Position numbers and translations under genes: made by a program. Below are positions 47,235-58,895 of a stretch of 64,000 nucleotides of DNA, piece after piece. Within the stretch, counting starts at the first letter, position 1, and every line of letters starts with the position of its first letter. Below the pieces are notes generated by a model that did not search any database, was not told the DNA's origin, and worked only from the letters and a program-made list of their open reading frames with translations. Location: the NCBI GenBank assembly GCA_003013855.2, contig PVNU02002362.1, forward strand, positions 62,001 to 126,000, read 5' to 3'. Origin of the DNA: Liriodendron chinense. Lineage: Eukaryota > Streptophyta > Magnoliopsida > Magnoliales > Magnoliaceae.

Positions 47235-48317
47235 CGTAGGATCTTCCCTCTCCCTTGCTGGGAGAGGGGTTTTTATAACTACACTAAGAACGACTCAACG
47301 TCGGATTTGTTCGCAACCCGGCGCGCACAAAGACTCCTACGCCCACATGATCCAATCATTGCGACTTTATACGTTGTCTGATCCATCTATATTTTCAAAT
47401 GCTTACTAACGTGAGGGTGGCCCATCGAATGGACGGTTTGGATCAAACAATAGGGCCCACCCTAGTGCACGTACGACGGTCGTTTGTCGACAGTGATCGG
47501 ACGCTGTTTCATTCGAATTTGCAATCTACTGTTGCTTGTGCTCCAAGAAATCCGAATAAGTGGTCATGTTTACAGTCAATTTTGTAGGAGGATTCCTACC
47601 CAAGAATCCCTGGTCGAAAGGGCGATCGAAGACGTTTCTATTTTCGGAATTACTTCCCGCGTAAGGTTTCTTGCGCTGAAGTTTATGAGCTCCTAACAGC
47701 GTTACAACGGTAGTAGTTTACTCAAGCTTGGTCGGAATTCCCCTCCGCACTAGATGGATGGCTTGGATCGACTGATGGGGTCCACCATGATGGACGGTGT
47801 GAGCCGTTAATGGTGGCAGCAGTAACGCTGCCGCTGTATCAGTGTTCGAAGAGGAAGCGTCCTCCGCATGCGCGTGAAACGCGGTCAACGCGTGTTGACC
47901 GGACGCGTGACTTGCACGCTGTGCACGTGGGTCCCACCATGATGTATATGCAAAATCTACTCCGATCATCAGGTAGGCCACGGGGTTTTAGGCTATGACA
48001 CAAAAAATGAGACAGTTCAGAAGTTAGATGGCCCACTTATGGCCCGATTTCTGATTAGGGTACTTGTAGGATGATCAGAGGGTTGAAATTTGACGTGTAT
48101 GGTTAGATCGTGTCCTAGAACTAGTATATAGAGTTTTGTACGAAAATGATCACCAGAAGTCATGATACTTGAAAATGGCCATATAACTTAAGTTATGTAA
48201 TTTAACAATGTTAAAGTTATTTAGTTGCTTAACTAATCAATTAAACTACCAATAACATTATTCCAGAACTTTCAAGTTAATCACATTATTATTATTGTAA
48301 GGATCCGAGTTGTTACA
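45572..48317 (-). repeat. 5' LTR of chromovirus (2,746 bp)
   Basis: Partner of 38108-40803. Its (CT)n run (about 47175-47226) and TTTCTTC tract are longer, which explains most of the 50 bp length difference. Confidence 0.95.
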
Positions 48318-48549
48318 AGATCAATTCCAACAACTCGTCTAAAAGCATAAAGTCAAGCAAAATCATTAGATGGATCAAAAGGTTTTGCAATAATGCCATC
48401 CAATATCCTGTATTACAGTATACATGTGTGTGAGTAATCTAGATAAGCCAATGAAAATTCTAAAAAAGAATTTTAGTGGGTTCATTAATGTTTTCACCAC
48501 ATGTATAAGAGGAGACAGTATCATATTTATCAGAAAAAATATGTCTCCA

Positions 48550-51281
48550 TTAAGATTTACCTGGGCATTTATTTTGCAAGTATGGATCATCCCAGGGTTG
48601 GTAAAGGTCGGTATGCATGATCCATAGAGGTGTGGAAATATGAATTGATTTCTCAGTACAATAAAGTGTTGTTTCCACATCCTTCTCTTGGCTAACGTTA
48701 TGTGCCAATACCGACTCAAAATGTGCGACTATATCCCCTATCACATCAACATTCTTATCAAGAGAATAGGCCACATCTTCTTCAAAGTGATTGGGGTAAG
48801 GAGTTGAGAGGGATCCATCTTCCACAATTAAATTGATCATGTTTATTTCGTGAACCTCTTCATCTTCATCCTCTTGTTGGTTGTCAACATTGAAAGCATT
48901 TAACTTAATCGTCATATTACCAAAGGACATTTGTATGACCCCACTCCTACAATTGATGATAGCGTTTGATGTAGCTAGGAATGGCCGGCCAAATATGATA
49001 GGAATTTGAGGGCCAGTATTAATCATGGGTTGTGTGTCCAAGACAATGAAGTCCACTGGATAGTAGACCTTGTCAACTTGGACAAGAACGTCCTCAATTA
49101 GCCCTCTCGAAATACGAATCGATCGGTCAGCGAGTTGTAATGTGGTTTTGGTGGGTTTTAATTCACCTAAACCCAATTGTTCATAGACCGAAAAGGGTAT
49201 TAAGTTTACACTTGCTCCTAGATCAAGTAAAGCATGCTTTACCCGGTAGTCTCCAATTATGCATGATATTGTCGGACTACCAGGATCTTTGTGTTTCTTG
49301 GGCATCTCGTGATTTATAACGGTGCTTACATTCTCTGTCAAAAATGCCTTTTTGCACATGTATTTTTCTTTTTATCGTGTAAAGTTTCTTCAAAAACTTA
49401 GCATATGACGGTATTTGTTTAATGGCATCCAACAATGGGATGTTGATATTCACCTGCCTGAAAACCTCTAAAATCTCCAGGTTTTTGTATAAAGGTTTGG
49501 GAGAAATCAACCTTTGGGAAACGGGGCAACCGGCTTGTATTGCCTTTCCGGTTCTTTCTCTTATGGAGTGTTGTTCGAGCTATCATCCTTTTTGGAAATT
49601 TCCGGATCATTAGGCTGTAAGGCCTTCACCGGATTAGATTTATCAATTATTTTCCCACTTCGCAAAGTGGTGATAGCTTGAACATGCTCCATATGTTGGG
49701 AGGGTGAGCTTGCGTCTTGTATCTCAAATTGGGTCCTTGGGTTAGGAAGAGGTTGGGCAGGAAGTGTGCCTTTCTCCCTAGCACTGAGGTGAGATTCAAC
49801 CCTAGCCATTGAGGTTTTCAAGTCATTGATGGCTTGGGTTGCATTTTGATTAAATTTCAATTGCTCTTGCATGAACCCATCTATTTTCAGAGAATTAGTC
49901 TTGTTATACTCCTCTTGAACCGATACAAATGCACCCAACATCTCCTCTAGCGAAACTTTCGGTGTAATGACTAGGGATGGACCTAGTAAAGGTTGAGCTT
50001 GAGGGATATTGTTTGCATTCATAGTGGGTCCATTCCTCCAACTGAAGTTGGGATGGTTCTTCCAACGATAATCATACGTGTTTGAGTTTGGAGCACCAAA
50101 TTGCCGTTAATAACTGTTTATGGCATTTGCTTGTTCTTGTAAGATGTCTTGAACTACTGAGTCTTGTGTTGTATATTGATTTCTAGCACAAACTCCACAA
50201 ACAGTTTCAACGTCTTTAGAGTTGATCGTCTCTCCTTTCCTTAATTCTATGGCCTCGACTTTTCTTGTGAGGCTAGCCACACGTGCACTTAAGCTATCTT
50301 CTTCCGATAGACATAAATTCTCCCTTTTTCTCTTTGTTGGCTAGTCTTGGAATTTGTTGGTTTAGATGTATCCCAAGACTGTGCATTCTTAGCCAATTCC
50401 TCCAAATAGTCCCATGCTTCATCAGCCTCCTTATTCATGAACTCCCCATTACACATCATCTCTACAAATTGGCGTATGGGTGAAGTCAGTCCTTCATAGA
50501 AAAAGCTTATGACCCGCCAAATTTCATAGCCATGATGTAAGCATGCGTTTAATAAATCCTTAAACCTCTCCCAACATTGGAAGAAGGTTTCATCTTCCTT
50601 TTGGGCAAAGTTCATGATAAGGCGCTTCAACATGTTTGTTTTGTGAGTAGGGAAGAATTTTTTTATGAATTCCCTATGCATATCAGTCCATGGACCAATT
50701 GATCTTGGCCTTAATGCATGAAGCCAACCTTTAGCTTTATCTTTAAGAGTAAAAGGGAAGAATTTGAGTCTCACCACATCATCAGTCACATTAGCAAAGT
50801 GCATGGTGGTTATTACCTCATCAAACTCCTTAAGGTGTTGATAGACATTTTCACTGTCTAATCCATGGAATTTAGGGAGAAGTTGGATCACTCTCGGTTT
50901 CAAATCCACATTCCCTCCATTTTGTGGAAAAACTATGCATGAGGGAGTGTTCGCTCTTGCGGGTTGCAAGAAATCACATAAAGTTCTTGGTCAGGGAACA
51001 TTCTCAACCACATTCTCCCCTGTTTCAGTTTGGTTTTGGCCCAGATTAGGATTGGCCATCGGATTAGGTTGATTTACAGCCATACTTTCAGACAAAATTG
51101 GAGAAGTTAGATGTCTCCTAGCACGTGGTTCTCTGTCAATTCCTTCTACTATTCCCCCTTCACTTATGAGTCGGTTATTGGAATCCCGAGCCCAATGTGG
51201 CATGCAAAGCCAAAAAAAATATGAAACAAAGAGAAACAAATTCTTCCTTCCCTTCTTTACTCTTCTGTAGGACCGAAGCAC
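48550..51281 (-). pseudogene. Athila-like gag-protease of element 2, fragmented
   Basis: Reading leftwards: 50991-51281 gag N-terminus (MPHWARDSNNR at about 51200), 50289-50969 capsid core (LHALRPRSIGPW, FFQCWERFKDLLNACLHHG), then a knuckle remnant at about 50170-50215 (CGVC kept, distal residues lost). 49561-50022 and 49277-49510 are the C-terminal linker. 48550-49359 is the protease-like domain (LLDLGASVNLIPF, GRPFLATSNAIINC) followed by an acidic tail. It ends at a stop near 48550 with no RT downstream. Compared with 1709-3634 it is closely related and collinear. Stops near 50980 and several frame changes break it. Confidence 0.88.
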
Positions 51282-51748
51282 AATGTGTCTTGCAATGGCT
51301 AGGCCAGAAGCAAGGATAGAGACTGATTTCTCCTGGTCAATAGGGGTTCAAAGAACTCCCCACCCACTCTTTGAATCCTTTAATAAAAGTGCAGAAAAAG
51401 AAGAAAGAGGAGTAGAGGTGAGAAGAGAAATCTCTGAGCACAAGGTAATCCAAGATAGTAGAGCCGACCAATAGGAATCCAGGTGGCACAAGGCCTACCT
51501 TTCAAAGATCCAAAAGGAGTCTCCACCCACTCTACAAGAGATGAATATAATAGGAATGAATAGGAGAAGGAGAAGAGGAAGGTTTAGAAAGATAGAACCT
51601 GATTCGGCACTTGAGATCCTTATGTCTTCTTCAACTTCCTAGAAATCCCTGCAAAAGAAAAATCAAACAAAACAAACTAAGTTAGTCCTAGAAGCCTAAA
51701 AATCTTAAATAGATACTATTTTCAGAAATTTGTGAAAAACCGTCAAAG

Positions 51749-51766
51749 TCCACGGCAACGGCGCCA
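51749..51766 (-). other. Primer binding site, Asp-tRNA type
   Basis: TGGCGCCGTTGCCGTGGA on the minus strand, one base different from the site at 4184-4201. Confidence 0.88.
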
Positions 51767-51772
51767 AAAACT

Positions 51773-53308
51773 TGTTCGCTTCCCCAAGTGTAGGGTTGCG
51801 ATGTAGTAATAAATATCGGTAAGACCGAGGTCGATCCACAGGGACTTGTGTAGGAATTCACAAACACATCCAATAGTGTCTATTAAGAGCTAACAACCAG
51901 ATTTTGTATGAAATTGATGTAAGTAACAACTTTAAACTAATTTGAAGGTAAACAATTATAAAAAGGCACTAGGGGTTCAAGGATACATGTTCAATCCGCT
52001 GTGGTTTTTTAATTTCTCAACTAGAATCGATATTAAGATCTATCTAGCAAGATGGTAGAGCTGTTAAACCAAACAATCTGTCATATGTAAGGCCAATGTA
52101 TATGATTCACTCAATGCAAGCTAGGATGAGCATGCTCAATTGCATAGGTCAGTCCCAATTCCAATAAACTAAGTTCATAATCATGATCATCATTAAGTCC
52201 TGTCACCAGACAAAGCTAGATCATGATTTGAACTTGAATCAAATCACATGCGCAGTCCCATACATAATTCAGAAAATCAGAAAAGTAGAACGTTGGTAGG
52301 AAGTTCCCACATGAAGATCATAGTACTAGAGCGTGCTCCGATTCCTCGGATCATACAGGTCTAGACTAACACAAAGCAATTAAGAACTTAAGTAATTCTC
52401 CCAAACATCCATGAGTCATCATAAGACTAAGAAAAACTACTTAGAACTTGTATAAACTTCAAACCATTATTCATAAACATGGAATTCAATCTTAAAACCA
52501 ACTAAAAACGAATTGAAACATCTTAGATCCACTACAAGCTTCACCTCTTAGCCCTAGCTAAGAGGTTTAGCCGTTCATGATCCAAGGAAACATGAAACAA
52601 CTAAGAAAAACATAAAACAGTAAAACAAACTAGAAGGAGTTGTGGAACTCCGAAATCCACTTCCACCGCCTCCCACCTTGCTCAAACTCTTCTAAGATAC
52701 CCTAGGAACGATCCCTAGGTGTCCTTTTATAGTGGGGAGGCTTTGCAACCTTGAAAACTTCCAGAATTTGCGTAAACATATGCAGTGCGCAGAGAATTTC
52801 GAAACTTGTAGAACACACTTCGTTACGCAGACGACCGGTCGCACGACCGGTCTCAAAAGCGCAAAAAACGTCCAGTGAGTTTTGGGAAATTTCAAATCCA
52901 GGATTTTAATTCAAGGACCGATCGCACGACCGGTCGCAGTAGTGGACGACCGGTCTCACGACCGGTTGTGAACAGTCCAGAGAGTTGTGGCCTCTAGATC
53001 CCCTCTGTTGAGTGTGCGGACCGGTCAAGCGACTGGTCCTAGGCCTTGGACGACCGGTCGGACGACCGGTCATGGGTGTCTTCTTCTTCCTTCTTTTCTT
53101 CTCTTCTTTGCTTCTTTCTTCCACACTTTCCCACTTGGTCCTTTGGTCTTCTTTTCTTCTAAATAGCGTCCTTAAGTCTTCAATTGATGCTTCTTCTCTC
53201 TCATCCCTACAATCACAAATCCATGTATTAGTTTAGTCTATAAACCATAAAAACAAGCATAATGAGTGATGAATTGGGGTTAGAATATGCACAATTAAGA
53301 GCTCAACA
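51773..53308 (-). repeat. 5' LTR of Athila-like element 2 (1,536 bp)
   Basis: Same termini as 35410-36971; flanked on the right by the duplication GTTAG. A ~12 bp deletion near 51985 and gains or losses of whole palindrome pairs separate it from its partner. Confidence 0.93.
52723..53071 (-). promoter_or_regulatory. LTR promoter: TATA and GACCGGTC pairs
   Basis: About seven perfect and three degenerate GACCGGTC palindromes between 52833 and 53071, mostly paired at 12 bp. One pair (53026-53040) has a different linker. TATA CTATAAAAGG is at 52723-52732, 100 bp below the array. Confidence 0.75.
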
Positions 53309-53822
53309 GTTAGGCCCCCAACCGCTTTATGCGAGATGCATGTTGTGTGTTTGAACAATCAAAGTGCTTTTAGTGACTAATGTATGAATGCATGTCTGAA
53401 CAGTAAGAGTTTCTGATGGGCAGGTTTCCATTAACAGGCAAGCCCAGAGCATACGCTCGAACTGACAGGTGCTTTATGCGGGATGCATGTTGTGTGTTTG
53501 AATAATCAAAGTGCTTGTGGTGAAGCAGAGGGGTTGGAAGAAAAGTAAATGTTGCACTTATGCTAGATGCAAATCAAATGATGCTGGTAAAGAGTAACTA
53601 GATGGATGGACGGAGGTGTCGCAAGGGTTGGCTTCGAGTGGCTGGATCAAAACTTAGATGGCTTGGGAAACTTCGACCAGGGTCAGGCTGGGCTGGACCA
53701 GGGCTAGGCTCTCCTCACTCGGGCTCTCCTTGGTGGAGGAATGGGCTATAAGGAGGGAGAAGAACTCGAACGAACGGATTGCACTCGGGCTTGAGGGGCT
53801 TTTGAAATGAGAAGGGGAGGGG

Positions 53823-53940
53823 GGTATTTATAGCAGCGGGGAGTAGCAGAACCCGTAATTAATTTTGGGCGGCCCTCAGGGGGCTGCCCGTACGGTCAAT
53901 TTGCTTCGGGTTCGGAGTGTACGACCTTCGAACCTGAAGC
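53823..53940 (-). promoter_or_regulatory. Promoter-like block: two hairpins above TATA
   Basis: GGGCGGCCC...GGGCTGCCC (53867-53889, one mismatch) and GCTTCGGGTTCG...CGAACCTGAAGC (53903-53914 with 53929-53940, one mismatch) lie 33 to 106 bp upstream, on the minus strand, of GCTATAAATACC (53823-53834). Confidence 0.55.
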
Positions 53941-53997
53941 AGAATTTTCTTAGCTTTGGGGTTCGAGCTTGCTCCGAGGCTGCAGTTTGGAACTCGG

Positions 53998-54110
53998 TGA
54001 GTTGACTGGGTTGAAGAGATGGGTTGACACGGTGAGTTGACTCGATGGGTTGACTCAGCGGGTTGACTCGGTGATTTGACTCAGCGGGTTGACCCGCCGA
54101 ATTTGACTTT
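53998..54110 (+). repeat. GGTTGACTC minisatellite
   Basis: About eight imperfect units of 14-17 bp built on GGTTGACTCGGTGA. The low-complexity open frame on the other strand (53876-54244) follows from it and is not a gene. Confidence 0.8.
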
Positions 54111-54318
54111 TTTGGGATTTTTTGACTGATTTTTCTTATGGGGGGTTTTTCAGGCTGATGTTTAGGGGTGAGTTGACTGGGTTCAGGCTTGAGTTGGGCA
54201 ATGGATTGGGGCTTACAAGGGTGAGTTTGGCTAAGTTTGGACATGGGATTTGGGGGTACGGTCCTCCATTCATTTAGTTATCTCTACCGACATTGTAGCC
54301 GAAGGTGGGGTGTCTACA

Positions 54319-54333
54319 GATGCCCCTCTTTGG
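54319..54333 (-). other. Polypurine tract next to the candidate LTR
   Basis: The minus strand reads CCAAAGAGGGGCATC immediately before TGTAGACACC, as expected upstream of a 3' LTR. This implies that the sequence to the right is the 3' interior of a minus-strand element. Confidence 0.6.
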
Positions 54334-54407
54334 CAGAGGTTGCATGCAACCGAATGCCAAAGCGAGTGGACACCCTACTTCTGACCCGGTCATTCATAGA
54401 TCATGAT

Positions 54408-55725
54408 CTGAATTCTTTGCTTGCCTTTGCATCTGCGTCAATTGATCGTCTGGAAATTGATCACTCGCACATACCGCGGGAGTTTGGAGAAAACGTTGCG
54501 ACTATCCCTGCAATGTGCTGCAACCTGAGTACCCAATCGCAACCCTTCCATTCTCGATCGGTACTAACATCGGAAAGGTATAGCAGAGCCTCTGCATCAT
54601 AGTCTTACGAGGTTACTGACCATGAGATTGATTGTTTGATGTTTTTCCAGATCACTCCAGGAGTACTTGTTTCGCTTGACTGTCAAAGTGGTTAGCTGCC
54701 CTGCGTCATGTAGTCTTATAGGAGTCCACTACGCCGACTTGGAATCAGTCAAGGTACTTCCGGCATCCACGCCTAGGTATGTGCGGGTGAACTCTTTCCA
54801 CCCGATCTGCTGGTTTTGACGCTTGGTTTGCAATTCATTCTTTCCAGGATTGTGGTCTGGAATCCTTGTTTTCCTTTGTATCTGAGTCAGTTGATTGTTT
54901 GAAGATTGATAACTCGCACGTACCGCGGGAGTTTGGAGGAAATGTTACGATTGTCCCTACTGGAACTTGGGTACCCAATTGCAACCCTTCCATTCCCAAT
55001 CGGTATTAACATCGGAAAGGAACAACAGAGCCTCTGCGTCATAGTCTTACGAGGTTACTGACCCTGAGATTGATTGTTTGATGTTTTCCCGGATCACTCC
55101 AGGAGTACTTGTTTTGCTTGACTGTCAAAGTGGTTAGCTGCCCTGCGTCATGTAGTCTTACGGGAGTCCACTACGCCGACTTGGACTCAGTCAAGGTACT
55201 TCAGGCATTCACGCTTAGGTATGTGCGGGTGAAATTTTTCCACCCGATCTGCTGGTTTTGACGCTTGGTTTGCAATTCATTCTTTCCTGGATTATGGTCT
55301 GGAATCCTTGTTTTCCTTTGTATCTGAGTCAGTTGATTGTTTGAAGATTGATAACTCGCACGTACTGCGGGAGTTTGGAGGAAACGTTACGATTGTCCCT
55401 GGTGCAACCTGGGTACCCAATCTCAACCCTTCCATTCCCAATCGGTAATAACATCGGAAAGGTACAACAGAGCCTCTGCGTCATAGTCTTACGAGGTTAT
55501 CGACCCTGAGATTGATTGTTTGATGTTTTTTCGGATCACTCCAAGAGTACTTGTTTCGCTTGACTGTCAAAGTGGTTAGCTGCCCTGCGTCATGTAGTCT
55601 TACGGGAGTCCACTACGCCGACTTGGACTCAGTCAAGGTACTTCAGGCATCCACGCCTAGGTATGTGCGGGTGAACTCTTTCCACCCAACCTGCTGATTT
55701 TGATACTTGGGTTACAATTCATCGT
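54408..55725 (+). repeat. Tandem array, three units of ~445 bp
   Basis: Units align at TCTGAGTCAGTTGAT-like words (about 54432, 54881 and 55323). Each contains CGCGGGAGTTTGGAG, GCAACCCTTCCATTC, GAGCCTCTGC and GTCCACTACGCCGACTTGGA. The two later copies are very similar; the first is more diverged. Non-coding. Confidence 0.88.
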
Positions 55726-55739
55726 TTCCACCTGTTCAA

Positions 55740-57325
55740 ATGATTTCTTTGACCGAGCCTTTTAGCTTTCATCTTCTCGTATCTTGGCATGTGATACAAC
55801 CGGAGTTCAGTTCGACCGTACTTTGAGTGCATGGGATCTGATGGTCTCTGGGAAAACCGCGAGACATCGGATCTTATTTGATTTTTGCGTCGGCTCTTAA
55901 CTAGAGATATGGAAGATCTCTCGGTGTTTTGGAGGCCGAACGCTCTGTTGGGAAAATATTTTTAGATTTTTGAAAAGATACCCACTCTGGGGAGTGATAC
56001 TCCGTGGGGTTTTTATTTGCAAATAGGAATATATATAATATTTTTTATCTTTTTGAAAAGGAAATCTGGTTTGCACGTACCTCCACTAGGGATGCCTGTG
56101 GGGTCTTTGGCTAACCGACTTTTATTTTGAAAGAAGGTAAATATGATGATTGATGCGATGTATGGGGATGCATGGAGATGCATATTTGATAATGGATGCA
56201 TGGCTTGGCTCATTCTCTTGTAGTTTGATGATTTTACTTTTGCTGGAGATGCAGAGAACTTTTGAGCTTATTGCTTGCAGGGTTGTAGTCCCCTGGGGAT
56301 TTTCTTTTTTTTTAATGCAGATGTTTGGTCAGCGGGTTGGTCAAGATCCTGACCCGTGGTCGATCAGGTCCATCATCCTAAGATGCTGTTTCTTTGCTAA
56401 TAGGAATGGATGAAGGATGTTATCAGACTTCAAGATGTTCTTCTGGGCATAGATGTGATTGGGACGGTGCTTGGTCGCCAGTTTTGGTCAAGATTCAAAT
56501 TTGCGGGCGATCGGATTCGTCATCCCAAACTGCGAAGTGAGTGAGCGGAGTTCGAGATTCCTGAAGTGCAGTGCTGGAGATAGTGACAATTTTTGTGATT
56601 TTTACAAATATTTGGTCCGAATCTTTTACCTGAGTCAGGATAAAGATTGGTTATTGAAAACAAATGAAATATTTTTGTGATTTTGAGAATATTTGGCTTC
56701 AAAGTAAGAGAAATATTTTGTGATTTTTTGAAGATATTTGGTTTGAAAGCAAGGGAAATGTTTTATGATTTTTGAAAGATGATTTTGCAATGTTTTGGTA
56801 TTTTTCTGATTTTTCTGGAATGTAGGGAAAGGTATGGAATTTTCATCCATTTTACGTCAACGAGCAAGATGAATCTCACACAGTTAAGTGCCATAGTTTT
56901 ACATCTTCGGATGAGGAGATTTTGAGGGTTTTCAGTCAACACACCCACAAAGTTGCCTGTTCCTTATGTGCAATGCACATAGACTACGTATCATCCTACG
57001 GACTCATTCGGCCACAGAATGAGCCACATCCTCACATTTCCCTTTGTCAATCCAGTTTGGGGCCTTATGTTGCTCACAATTTCGTGAGGGTGAGCTTCAC
57101 CTCCCAACTGCCTTAATCCCCTTCATGAGTTTTAGGAACAGGGAACATCCGTCAGATTCAACAACGACTTCCAAATCAAGGTTGTCTATCACGGTGCGTT
57201 CAACATGAACAGGATTGCAGGGTTCTGCCCGCCTCGGCCTTTACCTGTTTAGAAGACTCCAGACACCCGTACGATCAAGTGTCAGCCATGTCCGGAACAG
57301 GTTGGGAAAGAAAGCCCTCGAAAAG
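55740..57325. other. Non-coding interior, no gene seen
   Basis: Several T-rich segments and a few TTTTGTGATTTTTGAA-like repeats (56590-56790). No domain was recognised in either strand. Confidence 0.55.
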
Positions 57326-57329
57326 TTAA

Positions 57330-58550
57330 TCCTAGTGTAGTTTTAGGTCTTCGGACCGCTGGGGATGAATTTATGCAGTTGAAATTGATGGTGAATTTTT
57401 TTTGTTTCTGTTTTGGAAAGGTTCCGGACTTCAACTCGAGTAGTCGAGATTGATACTGGTTTTTATTGAAAGCTCAAAATCTTTTTGGTATTTTTTCTTG
57501 AAATGGTCCGGGTTATCGAACCTTGACCCGAGCGGTCGAGGCCGATGCCGGTTTTTTGTTGAAAGCAAGAAGAGTTGCCTGAGAAATTAATCCTAGTGTA
57601 GTTTAAGGTTTTCGGACAAAAAATATTTACAAGCTGAAACTACATTCTTTTTGTAATTTTTTAAAAACGTTTCATGCTGTTAAATCCCAATCCGAGTGAT
57701 CAAGATCAACATTGGTTTTTATTGGAAATGTCTTGGGATTTTGATCCCGACGTAGTTTAAGGTCTTCGGACCAAAACTGTACAAGCAATGCTAGAAATAC
57801 ACTTTTTTTGTTTTTTGGAAAGTGTCCAGTGTCGTCTGATCTTAATGTGAGAAAACAAGACCGACACCAATTTTTATTTAAAAAGTCCATCGGGATCTTG
57901 ATCCCGACGTAGTTTAAGGTCTTCAGACCCCATTTAAGAGCGAGACTGATAATATATTTTTGTGATTTTGAAAAATGTTTTGAGTCATCGATTTTGATTT
58001 TAATGGTCGAGATCGATGCCCATTTTTTATTAAAAATTCCTCGGGATCTTGATCCCGACGTACTTTAAGGTCTTCGGACCACATTTAAGAGCGAGACTGG
58101 TAATATATTTTTTTGATTTTGAAAAATGTTCTGAGTCATCGATTCTGATTTTCGATTCTGATTTTGATGGTCGAGATCGATGCTCATTTTTTATTAAAAA
58201 TCCCTCGGGATCTTGATCTCGACGTAGTTTAAGGTCTTCGGACCACATTTAAGAGCGAGAGTGGTAATATATTTTTTGATTTTGAAAAATGTTCTGAGTC
58301 ATCGATTCTGATTTTGATGGTCGAGATTGATGCCCATTTTTTATTAAAAATCCCTCGGGATCTTAATCCCGACGTAGTTTAAGGTCTTCGGACCACATTT
58401 AAGAGCAAGACTGGTAATATATTTTTATGATTTTGAAAAATGTTCTGAGTCATCGATTCTGATTTCATGGTCGAGATCGATGCCCATTTTTTATTAAAAA
58501 TCCCTCGGGATCTTGATCCCGACGTTGTTTAAGGTCTTCGGACCAAAACC
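57330..58550 (+). repeat. Tandem array of ~150 bp units (about eight)
   Basis: The core GGGATCTTGATCCCGACGTA is followed by GTTTAAGGTCTTCGGACC, near 57733, 57891, 58043, 58207, 58356 and 58507. Diverged units begin near 57335 and 57590. Later units are more alike (spacing 149-164 bp), pointing to recent growth at the right end. Confidence 0.85.
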
Positions 58551-58895
58551 ATGTACAACTAGCAGCAATCAAGGTTGAAAATTCCGGGGATTCTTCTTAG
58601 AATGGTTCAGATCATCAGGTCATGACTTTGGATGGTTGAGATCACTGTTTGACCAAGTCAATTTCTTTTTTTTTTTTTAAATTCTATGGAACTTTTTCCA
58701 CATCATCAAGCCAATTTCTCCTCAATTTCTCACAAGATGAGATTTTGGTGAGATTCCTTACTTTTTCTCATCCTTCTCTTCCATCACTTCATTCTTACAT
58801 GAAGGTACAAGATTCACTTGCAACTACCCTTCCCAAGGAGGAGTTCTTCCCAAGATGAGAGGGTGAGGGGTCGTTTTAACTAGGTGGGAGGACGG

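Larger units (their letters stand above)
38108..48317 (-). mobile_element. Complete Del/Tekay-like chromodomain Ty3/gypsy element (10.2 kb)
   Basis: LTRs 38108-40803 and 45572-48317 begin TGTAACAAC and end GGCGTGACA on the minus strand. The duplication AGATC is at 38103-38107 and 48318-48322. A polypurine tract TTTTAGGAGGGTAGAA precedes the 3' LTR and an initiator-Met-type primer site is at 45557-45568. Order gag-protease-RT-RNase H-integrase-chromodomain marks a chromovirus. The LTRs differ at about 14 of the first 345 positions (by eye, about 4%). It sits inside the Athila-like element and is therefore younger than that insertion. Multiple stops and frameshifts make it inactive. Confidence 0.96.
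35410..53308 (-). mobile_element. Athila-like element 2, gag-protease only, split by nested gypsy element
   Basis: LTRs at 35410-36971 (3') and 51773-53308 (5') share termini with the LTR at 4208-5857. The duplication GTTAG flanks it (35405-35409 and 53309-53313). The Asp-type primer site is at 51749-51766 and the polypurine tract is next to 36972. Without the nested insertion (38108-48317 plus the 5 bp duplication) it is about 7.7 kb. Its interior holds gag and protease but nothing resembling RT, RNase H or integrase, so it is a non-autonomous relative of the element at 1-5857. Confidence 0.93.
53314..54318 (-). repeat. Candidate LTR of an older Tat-like gypsy element
   Basis: The minus strand starts TGTAGACACCCCACC at 54318, directly after a purine tract, and has hairpins and a TATA box in promoter order (53823-53940). 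It continues leftwards into the Athila-like insertion and resumes at 35404, where the uninterrupted text reads GGAAGAGGTTAGGCCCCC. Without a second copy the LTR identity and left end are unproven. A ~35 bp word (GCTTTATGCG...GATGCATGTTG) is repeated at 53324 and 53471. Confidence 0.5.

Noticed and set aside
53876..54244. 122-codon minus-strand frame rich in Pro, Ser and Gln
   Set aside because: It follows from the GGTTGACTC minisatellite; no domain and no family resemblance.
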